In this document: in pieces, positions 47,220 through 58,999 of the stretch
Numbering within the stretch: position 1 is the stretch's first letter
Layout: each line of letters begins with the position of its first letter
Assembly: GCA_936432065.2 (NCBI GenBank)
Contig: OW386293.2
Coordinates: 63,014,265-63,078,264 of the forward strand
Length of the DNA: 64,000 nucleotides
Direction: 5' to 3'
Origin: Rutpela maculata
Lineage: Eukaryota; Arthropoda; Insecta; Coleoptera; Cerambycidae
Translations under genes and position numbers: made by a program
The notes under the pieces: generated by a model
Told to the model about the DNA's origin: nothing
The model's database searches: none
Seen by the model: only the letters and a program-made list of their open reading frames with translations

Positions 47220-50200
47220 CCCTGCCAAAAATTCCACATAGAAACTTATAAAAAAAAAGTGATGCGGTTTTATCGTTCCTATAAGTTATATTAGTATTAT
47301 ACAGACAGGATTTTATCTGTTTTATTAAGTTTTAAATCGGTTATGAAACAGTAATTCCGCATGAGCTATTTGGAATTATCATGTTGCCCTTTCATGAGTA
47401 CTTATATGAAATATACATCAACAAATCTACAGTTTAGTGTCTGCAAATGCACCCTTGCCCTTATATCTGTAAACATATGGAATTACAGATACAACTTTAA
47501 AGAGATTCTAAACTTTTCTATAAGTAATATCATAAGAGTTCCAGTCCGTCCTTTCTCCAGTATCTATCGTATGTAACACACCATTTATCAACATGCTTTT
47601 ATTGTAAATTTCAACATTGTCATTTTATTAGTATTAATGTGGATATACATGTCAACAAATGTACAATTTCAATTGTATATTTTACAGATGTATTTTTATT
47701 GTAAACTTCCATTTTGCTTTTTTATTAGTATTAATTTGGATATGCATGCCGATAAATGTACAGTTTAAATTGCATATTTCAAATAGAAATACTAATATTG
47801 TGGTAAACACAAAATACTGCAAAGTCCTTATTTCCTCGGGTGTTCTTGTTCTAGCCTAGAAGCAATGAATGAGTTAGCAGCGAAAGAGACTGCTTTACTT
47901 TTAATTTAACAAACACACGTCAGTTCCTTAGGTCACATTAGATTAGATATGAATTAGCGACACGTATACAGCTCCCTCTACTGGAGCCTGGAGTTAAAGT
48001 TGCTGCTGAAATTTCCATCAGTTTCTACCAGAATGGAGCAGCAAACATTTACTTATACCACATCAATGAGAATTTATGAGAACAGTATCTAAGGTAAAAC
48101 GTGCGGCTTTCCGTGGTTAAATGGCAAGTGTTTCTATAAGAAACGAGCTGCATTAGGTTAGGACAGTTTTGATTTGCAATTGAAGATTACTAATAATAAT
48201 GTTTGAATAGGGATTTATGAGATCAGTTTCTATGAGTATTAATGTTTTTTTTCAGTAATATATTAAATGTGTTTTCATTTGTTTGAATGGGTAAAAAGAA
48301 AGGTCAGTTTTCAACTGCAATTACAAATACAAGTTTAATCACTTTGAATGGGGTTATATGCGATTAATTTCTAAAAGTATTTATGCTGTTTTCCGAATAT
48401 AATTGTGATGTAACAAATTGTTCACTACTTGTTATGATATGGTCGGAAATTCCAAGTACACATTTAGTATTCCTTCAAAAGGATTGATGAGAGCAGTTTC
48501 TACGAGTATCTATTTGTTGTTCCTCTAGTAAATTATATAAGTCTTTACATTTACTTATACTATCTCAATGAGAATTTATGAGAACAGTATCTAATGTAAA
48601 ACGTACGGCTTTCCGTGGTTAAATTGCAAGTGTTTCTATAAGAAACGAGCTGCATTAGGTTAGAACAGTTTTGATTTGCAATTGAAGACTACAAATTATA
48701 ATGTTTGAATAAGGATTTATGACATCAGTTTCTATGAGTATTAATGTTTTTTTTTTCAGTAATAAATAATATATTAAATGTGTTTTCATTTGTTTGAATG
48801 GGTAAAAAGAAAGGTCAGTTTTCAACTGCAGTTACAAATACAAGTTTAATCACTTCGAATGGGGTTATATGCGATCAGTTTCTAACAGTATTTATGCTGT
48901 TTTCCGAATATAATTGTGATGAGGTTTGATCAGTAACAAATTGTTCACCACATGTTACGATATGGTTGGAAATTCCAGGTACATATTTAGTATTCCTTCG
49001 AAAGGATTGATGATATCAGTTTCTATGAGTATGTATTTGTTGTTCCAATAGAAAATTTGTCTTTATCAGTATGCATTCGGATCTACTTTAAATACAAAAA
49101 TTATATCAGAATGACACAACCAAATATTTTAAACAGTATCCACTTGTAAATCCAAACATTTAAAGATATAATTTAATCAGAACAGTATCTAATGTAACGC
49201 GTGCGGCTTTCCGTGGCTAAATTTTAAAAGTATTTTTAATAAATAGCTTTAACGGATTTGAACAGTTTTAATTTGCAATTCCAGATGAATAATTTTAATT
49301 GTTAAATAAGGATCTATGAGATCAGTGTCTTTGTGTAATGTTTTTTTCCAATAAAAACACATTTTATTGAAAAGAAAAAACATTACACTGACCTCATAGA
49401 TCCCTAACAATTAAAACTATTCATCTGGAAATGCAAATGAAAACTGTTCGAATCCGTTAAAGCTTATTTATTGCAAATAATTTTAAAATTTAGCCACGGA
49501 AAACCGCACACGTTACATTAGATACTGTTCTGATGGATTCTCATTATAATATTATCTTTGAATGTTTGGATTTACAGCTGGACACTTTTAAAATATTTGG
49601 GGTTTCATTCTGATATGATTTTTGTATTTAAATTAGATCCGAATGCATACTGATAAAGACTTATATAATTTACTGTAGGAACAACAAATAAATACTCGTA
49701 GAAACTGCTCTTATCAATCCTCTTTAAGGAATACTAAGTATGTACCTGGAATTTCCGACCATATCGTAACATGTAGTGAACAATTTGTTACGGATTAAAC
49801 CTCATCACAATTATATTCGGAAAACAGCATAAATACTGTTAGAAATTGATCGCATATAACCCCATTCGAAGTGATGAAACTTGTATTTGTAATTGCAGTT
49901 GAAAACTGACCTTCCTTTTTACCCATTCAAACAAATGCAAACACATTTAATATATTACTGAAAAAAAACATTAATACTCATAGAAACTGATCTCATAAAT
50001 CCCTATTTAAACATTATAATTTGTAATCTGCAATTGCAAATCAAAACTGTTCTAACCTAATGCATCTCGTTTCTTATAGAAACACTTGCCCTTTAACCAC
50101 GAAAAGCCGCACGTTTTACATTAGATACTGTTCTCATAAATTCTCATTGAGATAGTATAAGTAAATGTGTGGATTTACAAATAGATACTGATAAAGACTT

Positions 50201-50888
50201 ATATAATTTACTATAGGAACAACAAATAGATACTCGTAGAAACTGCTCTCATCAATCCTCTTGAAGGAATACTAAATGTGTACTTGGAATTTCCGACCAT
50301 ATCATAACAAGTAGTTAACAATTTGTTACTGATTAAACCTCATCATAACTATATTCGGAAAACAGCATAAATACTTTTAGAAATCGATCGCATATAACCC
50401 CTTCGAAGCGATTAAACTTGTATTTGTAATTGCAGTTGAAAACTGACCTTTCTTTTTACCCATTCAAACAAATGAAAACACATTTAATATATTACTGAAA
50501 AAAAACATTAATACTCATAGAAACTGATCTCATAAATCCCTATTCAAACATTATAATTTGTAATCTTCAATTGCAAATCAAAACTGTTCTAACCTAATGC
50601 AGCTCGTTTCTTAAAGAAACACTTGTCTTTTAATCACGGAAAGCCGCACGAATTACATTAGATACTGTGCTCATAAATTCTCATTGATGTGGTATAAGTA
50701 AATGTTTGAATTTACAAATGGATATGGCTTGACTCATTTTGCTGGTCAATTCGGATATAAATTGATAACAATTTCAACAGCAACTTTACCTAACTCTTAT
50801 AGAAACTTATTGACCATATAGGTTCTCATAGATACTTATTAATTTTGGATAATTTTCAATACGGATTGATGAGATTTTTTTGACAGGG
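47220..50888 (-). mobile_element. Z2: second family-Z foldback, inserted in X2
   Basis: It starts CCCTGCCAAAAATTCCACAT and ends GATGAGATTTTTTTGACAGGG-like sequence, the reverse of Z1. TT flanks both sides (47218-47219, 50889-50890). The empty site ATACATTATTATTTAAG is preserved in X3 (around 144-156, reverse) and X1, proving the 2-bp duplication. The arrays are shorter than in Z1: about two units to the centre near 49360 and about two inverted units after it. A 66-codon frame at 47659 equals one in Z1 only because the DNA is repeated. Confidence 0.92.
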
Positions 50889-50988
50889 TTATTATTTAAG
50901 CTATCATAAATTGTTTAATAACTTAACGAATTGATCAAAATAGTTTGCATCTAGTTACAAGCTATATAACCAGATTTACTACACTATA

Positions 50989-51658
50989 CAGGGTGCGCCA
51001 CTTAAAACTCCCCAGACTTGTAACTTTTTTATTTTCGAAGCGATGATCTTGTTGGGCACATCAGCTTGTAGACATTTTTAAAGCCTTTAAATATCCATAC
51101 AGAGTGATTAATTTTTTTTTTAATGGTTAAGAGAGGAAACTTAATTTCTTTGAATATTTTTTTACCTCACCTTGTACATGGACTATGTTATTGTTTTCTT
51201 ATAAAGGTTTTAATTAGCTTCAATTTATGTTATTAAAATAAAAAAACTTAAAAAATAAAAAATTTGCAATTTCCTACTTAGTACATGTTAATATTAAGTA
51301 ATTTTTAAAAATATTTTTTTAAATTTTTTTTTACTGTTAATTATTATTTACATTCCTTTCAAAGTAATTTAAAAAAAAAATCATTTTGGAGTGTTTTTAA
51401 TTCCTTTCTCTAAAACCAAAAAGAATTTCGAATATGACGTAATAATATAAATTGAAGCTAATTAAAACCTTTATAAGAAAACATTAACGCAGTTCATGTA
51501 CAGGGTGACGTAAAAAAATATTCAATGAAATTAAGATTTCTTTCTTAACAATATTTTCAAAAAAATTTTTCTTAAATGCTTTAAAAATATCTACAATTTG
51601 ATATGCCTTAAAAAATAAGAAAATTACAAGCCTGGGGAGTTTTAAATGGTGCACCCCG
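50989..51658. mobile_element. MITE M copy in X2
   Basis: It starts CAGGGTGCGCCACTTAAAAC and ends GTTTTAAATGGTGCACCCCG, with TA on both sides (50987-50988, 51659-51660). It is in the position equivalent to that in X1. Confidence 0.85.
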
Positions 51659-53003
51659 TATATGAAATAGACTAATATTTCAATTTTTTTTCATGGGTTG
51701 TGTAACTGATGTTCAAGTAGCAAATGTCAGAGTGACGAAGGCTGACCAAAGATCGGGTACAATCAGAAACGACCCGAGAAATGGTTAACACTTATTGTAG
51801 ATACTTAGTTGACTTGAATATAGATTAGTTACATAAAATACACTAGTATTAATCTCTCCTAAATCAACAGTTAATAAATTAAATTAAATGAAATTTGAGC
51901 TTTACTAGGAATGCAAGGCAAGGTAAGTAGGTGGGTATACATCATTGGAGAAGAAAAAATATCGTATAGCTGCTTTCTAAAGAACATATAGATGACAATG
52001 TCGAGGACAACGCCTAATGCCTGGTTTACCTACTGGGATATGCAGAGATTAAGATGAAATTGAAACTTTGCTGATACTAATTAACTTAGTTTAAACTGTC
52101 ATTCAATTCGAGAATCTTTCCTAAGCTAATATATGTTGACAAATCAGACAACCATATCTTGCATTATATACTTTTTATCTCTTTTTGATGTAGCATCTAT
52201 TTCTTTTATATACCTTCAAAATAGTACTTTTTAAATATTGATACTAGAGAACTGGATTCTTGGAGTTAAATATATGAATATAAATTCCTCATGAATTGTC
52301 CAGAGAAATTGATATTCTTTAGGAAATAACTGGAGGAGACATCAACTTTTATTTTTAAGTAGAATACCTCTGAATATTTTTAGAAAGTTAGATAGTTTTA
52401 TATTTTAAATATAACCATTTTTTACAAAAAAATTTTCATTCAAAATATAAAACTACTCGGCTCTCTAAATAAGGTATCCGACTTAAAACTAAAACTTGGT
52501 GTCAACTTCGGTAATTTTCTAAAGAAATATATTTTTCTGTATAACTTATAAGGAACTTTATTTATATATCTAACTTTAAAAATCCAATTGTGTAGTATCA
52601 ATATTTAAAAAGTGCTGGGATATGCTATTTTGAACATACGGTAGGTAGATAAAATATATACGTGCTACATTTTAAAGAGATAAAAAGTATATAAGTTACG
52701 TAGCGTAAGGTCACTATCAAGTGGTTGAATATACATATATGCTACATCATAAAGAGATAAAATTAGTTACGTATGCTTTACATAGCAAGTGGTTGAATAT
52801 ACATATACGCTACGTCATTTGTTCCATACCGTGAGGTCACAGTGTTACCTCTTCACTATGTAAAAATCATATGCACATGTTGCTGACATTTCGCAGAGTA
52901 TGCACATATGATTATGCGTCACATTTTACATAACATGTTACTTCTGCAAAACTTAGTTTACGTAGCATTTACGTATATGCTATATATTTATGTTTGCTGG
53001 GAA

Positions 53004-53942
53004 CTCACCCTTTTTGGATTTTCCGGTGCTAGACTTGCGAGGGTTTGTCGTATCGGATTTTTTTTTGTCAATTCCAATAAAATAAGTAAATATTGACCAC
53101 AGGTGACCTAACCCACCCCCAGGGGTTGAAACTACCCCCACCCTCTATAACGAAGTGCCACGGAAACAACGAAAATCAGCTGAAAAGCGGTAATTTTATT
53201 TTTTTAACCCCCTTTAACAATGGGGTGGGGGTGGTAAGGGGGTGTCTAATACAATTTTTGGAGACGTTATCTTCTCTTATTTCTACTCAATATCTTAAAC
53301 AGTTCCAGAGTTATCGTGTGCACAAAAAAAATAGAGGTAGCATACCGCTTTTAAACTGATTTTCGTTTTTTTTGTGGCACTTAGTTATTTGGGGTGGGGG
53401 TAGTTTCAACCTCTGGGGGTGGATTAGGTCACCTGTGGTCAATATTTACCTATTTTATTCGAATTTACCAAAAGAACCCCAATCCGACAAGCCCTGGCAT
53501 GCCTAGCACCGGAAAATTGAAATGGAGGGTAGTTTTCAGGTTTGAGGGTAGTGGGTGAAGAGTAGGTCGGGAAATATTATCACCATCGTATTCCTCGTCC
53601 TTGAAAACGGGGGTATACCGGTCTTCAGCTGATTTTCGTTATTTTCCTAGCATTTTGGTATTGGAGGTGTGGGTAGTGAGTTAGGTCATCTGTGATCAAT
53701 ATTTACTTATTTTATTCAAACTGACCAAGATAAACCCGATCTGACAAGCCCTTGCAAGCCTAGTGCCGAAAAATCGGAAAAGGTGGTGGTTTCTTCGATT
53801 AGGGGTAGTGGTTGGACGGTAAGTCGAAAAATATTGTCACCCATCATGTTCCCCGCCCTCGAAAACGGGGGGTTAATGTCTTGCGGTCCGGTCGCAGAAC
53901 TTTTGGGTTTTTTGCCTTTTTCTGGTTTTAATCTCAAGGGAC
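53004..53942. repeat. palindromic blocks of MITE Y
   Basis: Three copies of the CCACAGGTGAC / GGTCACCTGTGG block lie here in alternating orientation (53097, 53428, 53683). Each is accompanied by GGGGGTGGG- or CCCCACCC-type runs. They account for the 88- and 73-codon frames seen here. Confidence 0.7.
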
Positions 53943-54149
53943 TATAGTTCCTAATTGTAATAATAGTCTAGAAAACGCGCTAAGTAGTTTATATAGTTTG
54001 TATATAAACTTCTGAATAAATATAAAATAGTATTACTGAAAAACTATGACAATTATTTACGTACCTCATTGGATGATACATCATTATTTTCCATTGTGCT
54101 AAAATAAATCACTCACAGCACAGCACCAAAAAAATTGTTTTAGAGAAAA

Positions 54150-54487
54150 CAGAATATTAGGTATTCACATTTTTTTTAAACTGGAAATGACTGAGTGTTC
54201 CAGCTGTTCCAGTTCAATTATTTACTGTTTAAAATGGGAATAATATTTGTTTACAGTTTAAAGTGGGATTTAAAAAATTTACAGTTTGAACTGGGAATAA
54301 TTGAATTATTTACAGTTTAAAGTGGGAATAATTAAATTATTTACAGATTCAACTGGGAGCAATTGAACTATTTACAGTTTGAACTGGGAATAATAAAATT
54401 TACAGTTTGAACTGGGAATAATTCAAATATTTACAGATTTAACAGGGAATAATCAAATTATTTACAAATTTATCTGGGAATAATTGG
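54150..54487. repeat. ~35-bp minisatellite, about 8 copies
   Basis: The core is TTTACAGTTTGAACTGGGAA followed by TAATTGAATTA. Copies at 54253, 54285, 54312, 54347, 54374, 54400 and on vary in length. The tract ends about 160 bp left of the retrotransposon. Confidence 0.85.
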
Positions 54488-55081
54488 AAAAAAACATCCG
54501 TGACCCTTCTACGCCTTCGTACTTTGTCGCTTCTAAGAATACTTATGCAAAAAACCTGTATAACAAATTTTCAGTCAAACTAGACGCACACACACTGGCT
54601 TTCCAGAAACCTACAGCTACAGACTCTAGGTGTCAAATGTTGTTATTGTTGTGTAGAGTGTACAAGACACTATTGTATGTATGGTTGCATATACCCACAC
54701 AGCACAGAAATATTCTAAGAAGGTGCACAGAATGTTTGCTCGGAACGTTTCAATATTCTGAGAATATTCTCACAATATGAAAATCACTACCATAGAATGT
54801 GCCATGCACATTACAAAGTGGAGTCTTTTAAATATTCCTAGAACATTTCAGGTATGTTTTCCCAGGTAGCAAAGGCACGTGAAAATGAGTTAGTAGTCTA
54901 CTTGATAAAAATGAAGTAATTAATGCATAAATAAGTATTGTCCTATGAATTTGTTTGTTAGCCATCCGTATATCTAATTAATTATCTAATATTGTTTACC
55001 ATCACTCCAATTTTTTTCTCAAATTATATTGTGTTAAATTATTAAATTCATTTTATTTTACTTACCTTTACCAATTGCCGT

Positions 55082-55156
55082 TGGCAGGGGTCGAACCGCT
55101 GCGCGTCCAACCTTCTGATTTGGAAGTCAACGGTTTAACTCACTCGGCCACTGAAG
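55082..55156 (-). other. tRNA-like segment A in T1
   Basis: On the minus strand GGCCGAGTGAGTTAAACCG resembles an A box. The anticodon arm GACTTCCAAATCAGAAGG resembles tRNA-Trp (CCA), and GCGGTTCGACCCC is a B box. T2 carries the same segment (61503-61577). Confidence 0.55.
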
Positions 55157-55477
55157 TTACACATGCTAGTACCTACTTAAAGACTATAATTATAGTTGAA
55201 ATCTGAAACAAAATTTTTTTCTGATCTCAAATTTGATTAGCGTTGGGGGAAGTCGGGAGTCAACTGTTTTAAGATTTTATAGTTGAGGTATTTATACAAA
55301 CCTAGGAAACGTGTTGGAGAAAAAAACGGTAACGATATAATATTGTTATCTACAATATTAAATGGTCTAAACAGACCTAAAATTGGAAAAAATATGTTCG
55401 TATATCGGTTTTATAAGCAATTATTATCCTTAAAAAAACAAAATTTTTTTCGCAATTATTTTAACAAAAAAAAAACG

Positions 55478-55603
55478 GGCTGAGCAGGGGTCGAACTGCC
55501 GACCTCGTGACTTGTAACAACAACAACAATAACAATTTATTAAACATTTTTATATACATTTATGCTCCTCGCCGGAGAACGCCTTAACTCATTCGACCAC
55601 TAA
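55478..55603 (-). other. tRNA-like segment B in T1, split in the anticodon arm
   Basis: On the minus strand the outer parts read GTGGTCGAATGAGTTAAGGC (A-box-like) and GGCAGTTCGACCCCTGC (B-box-like). A 57-bp insert separates CTTGTA from GGAGAACGCC. The intact form CTTGTAGGACAACGCC stands in T2 at 61775. Confidence 0.55.
55517..55573 (-). mobile_element. 57-bp retro-fragment with (TTG)n tail
   Basis: It is present in T1 and absent from T2 at the same site. On the minus strand it ends AATAAATTGTTATTGTTGTT, an AATAAA followed by TTG repeats, like the insert at 21808-22091. No target duplication is visible. Confidence 0.6.
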
Positions 55604-56296
55604 CTTCTTGAAAATATTTATTTAAAGACTATAGTTGGAACACGCAACGGCTAGATTTTGCTTTTTAATACATTTTAATCTAATTTTATTATTAAAAGAG
55701 CTCGATATCTGCACAAATAAATTGTCGAATCTTTGCAAACTCTTTCGAATATAAATTATTTTGGATATAATAATTAGTAGTGTATTATAGTCATTATTCT
55801 TTTCGTAGTTGTTCATGATCCTCTTATAGTCGTAGAAGTTTTTATTACAAAAAAAAGACATAAATTAAGGTATCATTATTTCTGAGAAACAAATAGGTAC
55901 TTAAATAAATATTTGTATTTAGTATACCAAAATAATTATAATAATAGTTCAAAATAATAACCATTGTTATAAAGGTATCGCATACAAATTTTTTGTGGAA
56001 CGTACCACGAACGTTCTTTTAAAATATTATAAAAATATTTGATCAAAAATGTTTCATGAATATTCCAAACTAGATAAAAATATTTATGGAGGTTCTAGGA
56101 ATATTTCAGGTAAACATTCTGTTTACAGAATATTGTCACTTAATGAGAACATTCTGAAAATATTCTGTGCTGTGTGGGTATTACACCTACATAGGAATGT
56201 ACGTAAATGAATAAAGGCAGTTGTCAACCAGAGTCCGATGTGATTGTATCATTTCATAACCTGTTCCTTGATCTGTGCTGAAGACACAACACAACA

Positions 56297-56314
56297 TGGC
56301 GCTGCGAACAAAAA
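56297..56314 (+). other. primer-binding site
   Basis: TGGCGCTGCGAACAAAAA follows the 5' LTR directly. It begins TGG as expected for pairing with a tRNA 3' CCA end. I cannot name the tRNA. Confidence 0.7.
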
Positions 56315-56490
56315 GTGAAATAAAAATCCAGAATCATCGGCAAATATATAAAGTACAATACGAAGTAGTACTTAGAATACAAAAGAAGTATTCATATAGA
56401 TTTTGAAAAGATATTTATTTATCGCCGCAGGATTTCGTTAAAATAAAATTTATATCCTAACCTCAAATACCACGTGCCACTTGAGGAAAG

Positions 56491-57300
56491 ATGGATTTTA
56501 GATGCGAATTTAGAGCAGTCCCACCGATGAAAATGAGTGGCAATCTAGCTGAGAATTGGAAATTTTGGCGACAAAGATTTGAGATGTATCTGAAAGCAAC
56601 GGAGATATCGAAAAAAGATGAAGGTACTCAGTGTGCACAGTTGTTAACGCTGATTGGGGAAGAAGGAATAAGAATTTTTAACACGTTTGAATTCACGGAG
56701 CAAGAAAAAGAGAAAATCAAAATTTTACTGAAGAAATTCGAGGATCATTTTCGTCCAAGAAGCCACTTGACCTATGAGAGACACAAATTTCTAACGCATA
56801 AACAGACAGATCAAAGTATAGAACAGTATATCACAGAATTAAAAAATTTATCACTCTCATGTGAACTGGGTGACTTACGGGATAACCTAGTAAAAGACGT
56901 GCTCATATGTGGCATTCGGTCACATGAAATTAGAAAGTAACTGCTTCAGGATGATCACAAAAAACTGGAAGATGCAGTAAAAACATGCTTCACCGCAGTA
57001 AGTGTTAAAGAAAAAAATCATGAAATTACGAATGGAAATGGCCAAGGAGAAAATTCCCTAAACATTGACGGAATCAGAAGAAAACGAGGGTATCAGCAAT
57101 TTGGTAGGACAGGACGTGCCAGAGGAAATCAGAGTCGAGGAGCTATGAGCAATCGAAGCGATCAACGAGTGTGCCAGAAGTGTTCGTATCGGCACGACCC
57201 CGGCAAATGTCCTGCATTTAATAAAACCTGTGGAAATTGTGGTAAACAGAATCATTTTGCAAAAATGTGTAGACAGAAAAAACTACAAGTAAGAAATAAA
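56491..57300 (+). pseudogene. gag: gag with two zinc knuckles, one premature stop
   Basis: The frame opens at ATG 56491 with MDFRCEFRAVPPMKMSGN. Residues ~20-145 form the Ty3/Gypsy capsid-like part (NWKFWRQRFEMYL; FRPRSHLTYERHKFLTHKQT; DQSIEQYITELKNL). TAA at 56938-56940 interrupts after GIRSHEIRK. The same frame continues at once with LLQDDHKKLEDAVKTCF and reaches two nucleocapsid knuckles, CQKCSYRHDPGKC (from 57172) and CGNCGKQNHFAKMC (from 57229). Only this stop separates gag from pol, so the ancestral product was probably one gag-pol polyprotein in a single frame. Gag forms the particle that packages the RNA in the cytoplasm. Confidence 0.88.
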
Positions 57301-58590
57301 AATATTCACTTACTAAATAATGTAAAGGAAATAAATAGTAATTACGATAATCGTAATAGTAATAATGTTAACTTAGATAATAATAATTATAACAACGAAA
57401 ATATTTCTAATCTTGATAATCTTAATAACAGAGATTTCATTTTCATAGATACCATCTTAGATTCCATAAATGCAATGTCAGAGGATACATGGGTTGCTGG
57501 ATTAGAGATCAATAATCATATCATCGAATTCAAGTTAGATACTGGAGCGATGGCGAATGTTATCCCTGTCACAACTCTAAGGTCTGTAGGATTTGATTGT
57601 TCACAGTTAAAAAAGCCATATATTAAATTAAGTTCCTATACTCAGGACACTCTGCCTGTTATTGGAGAATGTTTTTTGTCATGTAAGTATAAAAATAAAG
57701 AAAAAAATCTTTTGTTTTATGTAGTTCAGAATGAAAATTTTCCAATTTTGGGACTGAAATCTTGCCTTGAATTTGATTTAATAAAAAGAGTTGAAAATAT
57801 TGAAAACACAACTCAGGAAAAAACAGAAGTTTTATTAAGCAGATATGAGCGTTTGTTTCATGGTATAGGATGTTTAAAAAAGCCATACCATATAGAATTA
57901 AAAGAAAATATTGAACCAAAAGTAAATCCAGTGCGAAAAGTTCCTTTTGCCATTAGAGACAAACTTAAATTAGTACTAGACGAGTTAGAAAAAGAATGTA
58001 TTATTGAAAAAGCAACGGATGGGGCTGATTGGGTAAATCCCACCGTTTTAGTTCGGAAACCTAACGGGGATATTAGAATTTGTTTGGATCCGAAAGACTT
58101 AAACATGTCTATTAAACGCCATTATTTTAAATTGCCCACCATTGAGGAATTAACAGAAAAGTTAGCTGGTTGTAAATATTTTAACACGTTAGATGCTAGG
58201 CAAGGGTTTTGGCAAATTAGATTAGACGATGAAAGCTCTCGTCTTTGTACTTTTGGAACTATTTTTGGGAGATATAGATTCAAAAGACTTCCGTATGGGT
58301 TAGCCAGTGCTCCTGAAGTGTTTCAGGAAAGAATGAGCGAAATATTTGCATACATAGATTCGAAAAAAAATCATACAAAAATTCTAGAAAAAGTATTAAA
58401 TAGAGCATCCCAACACAATTTAAGGTTCAACAAAGATAAATGTAAATTTGCTGTTAGCGAGGTAAATTATATGGGTTTCAAAATAACCGCAGAAGGCCTT
58501 AAGCCAGATGAAAATAAAATAGATGCCATAAAAAACATGCCATCACCTAAATGTGTTAAAGATGTCCAAAGATGTCGGCAAATTTGTTAA
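57301..58590 (+). pseudogene. pol: pol: protease and reverse transcriptase with deleted catalytic motif
   Basis: This is in frame with gag. After an Asn-rich linker, FKLDTGAMANVIP (D-T-G-A at 57538-57549) marks the aspartic protease. The reverse transcriptase follows with PVRKVPFAIRDKLK, NPTVLVRKPNGDIRICLD, YFNTLDARQGFWQIRLD and FKRLPYGLASAPEVFQ. The sequence then jumps from MSEIFA to YIDSKKNH and on to LRFNKDKCKFAVSEVNYMGF. The Y-x-D-D catalytic loop and about 20 residues round it are missing by an in-frame deletion at about 58348. The frame ends at 58590 after a shift near 58560. The enzyme would be inactive. Confidence 0.92.
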
Positions 58591-58999
58591 TAATTTGTCC
58601 GAAAAGACAGCTCCGCTCAGGGCGTTAATAAAAAAGGATTCAACTTTTATTTGGCAAGACCACCAAGAAAAATGTTTCCAAAATCTAAAGCATATGTTAT
58701 GTAAAAACCCATGTTTAAAATTTTTTGATATTAATGAGCCAACTACCATCTCCGTTGACAGTTCTCAGAGTGGTTTGGGCGCGGTATTAATTCAAAATGG
58801 AATGCCTTGTGCCCACGCTTCTCGAGCTCTCACAGAAACACAGACACGTTATAGCCAGATAGAAAAAGAAATGCTCGCGGTTTTGGTAGGTTTTATTCAC
58901 AGTACGTTTTTGGAAAACATTTTACAGTTGAGACAGACCATAAACCACTGCTCCAAATTATGAAAAAGTCGATACTCTTGCCCTGCTAGATTACAACGT
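58553..58999 (+). pseudogene. pol: pol: RNase H part, frameshifted
   Basis: It continues the RT thumb in another frame (KFVNNLSEKTAPLRALIKKD) and then SVDSSQSGLGAVLIQ (first catalytic Asp, codon 58757) and RYSQIEKEMLAVL (catalytic Glu). The frame is lost near 58895. GKHFTVETDHKPLLQIMKK follows in a third frame (58915-58972). Another shift leads to the next segment near 58985. Confidence 0.88.

Larger units (their letters stand above)
44697..53001 (-). mobile_element. X2: inverted family-X copy carrying Z2
   Basis: It starts CCCAGTAAACATTAATGTAA and ends TATTTATGTTTGCTGGG. AA flanks both sides (44695-44696, 53002-53003), and the joined flank GACTTAACTCACCC fits the sister Y blocks (GACCTAACCCACCC), confirming a 2-bp duplication. 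Relative to X1 it carries Z2 at 47220-50888. At about 45494-45930 a foreign stretch beginning CCCAGCAAACCAAACCACAT replaces some 240 bp. MITE M is at 50989-51658. Its length without Z2 is about 4.6 kb. Confidence 0.9.
44476..53942. mobile_element. Y: mariner-like MITE hosting the X2/Z2 nest
   Basis: The ends GTCCCTTGAGAT and ATCTCAAGGGAC are inverse repeats. TA flanks them (44474-44475, 53943-53944). Without X2 the element is about 1160 bp. It consists of palindromic copies of a block containing TTGCAAGGGCTTGTCGGATC, AATAAAATAAGTAAATA and GACCACAGGTGAC (44625, 53035, 53430, 53665). X2 splits the left block between GACTTAA and CTCACCC. Confidence 0.8.
54694..56178 (+). mobile_element. MITE T1 inside the 5' LTR
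   Basis: The ends CCCACACAGCACAGAAATAT and AATATTCTGTGCTGTGTGGG are inverse repeats. TA flanks both sides, and the 3' LTR shows the empty site (GCATATATTACACC). The subterminal regions repeat AATATTCTGAGAATATTCT and its variants. The middle holds two tRNA-like segments. Compared with T2 it has about 170 bp extra at 55290-55440 and a 57-bp insert at 55517. No protein is encoded. Confidence 0.95.
54647..56296 (+). repeat. 5' LTR, split by MITE T1
   Basis: LTR parts are 54647-54693 and 56181-56296. It starts TGTTGTGTAGAGTG and ends ACACAACACAACA, so the LTR ends are inverse repeats (TGTTGTG / CACAACA). AATGAATAAAGG near 56206 includes an AATAAA signal. T1 sits after TGCATATA. Confidence 0.93.

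Noticed and set aside
54484..54780. 98-codon frame before the retrotransposon
   Set aside because: It crosses the target duplication, the LTR start and the start of MITE T1, so it is chance.
55082..55603. Functional tRNA genes
   Set aside because: A and B boxes are present but stems do not pair well, one copy is interrupted, and the segments are part of a MITE.
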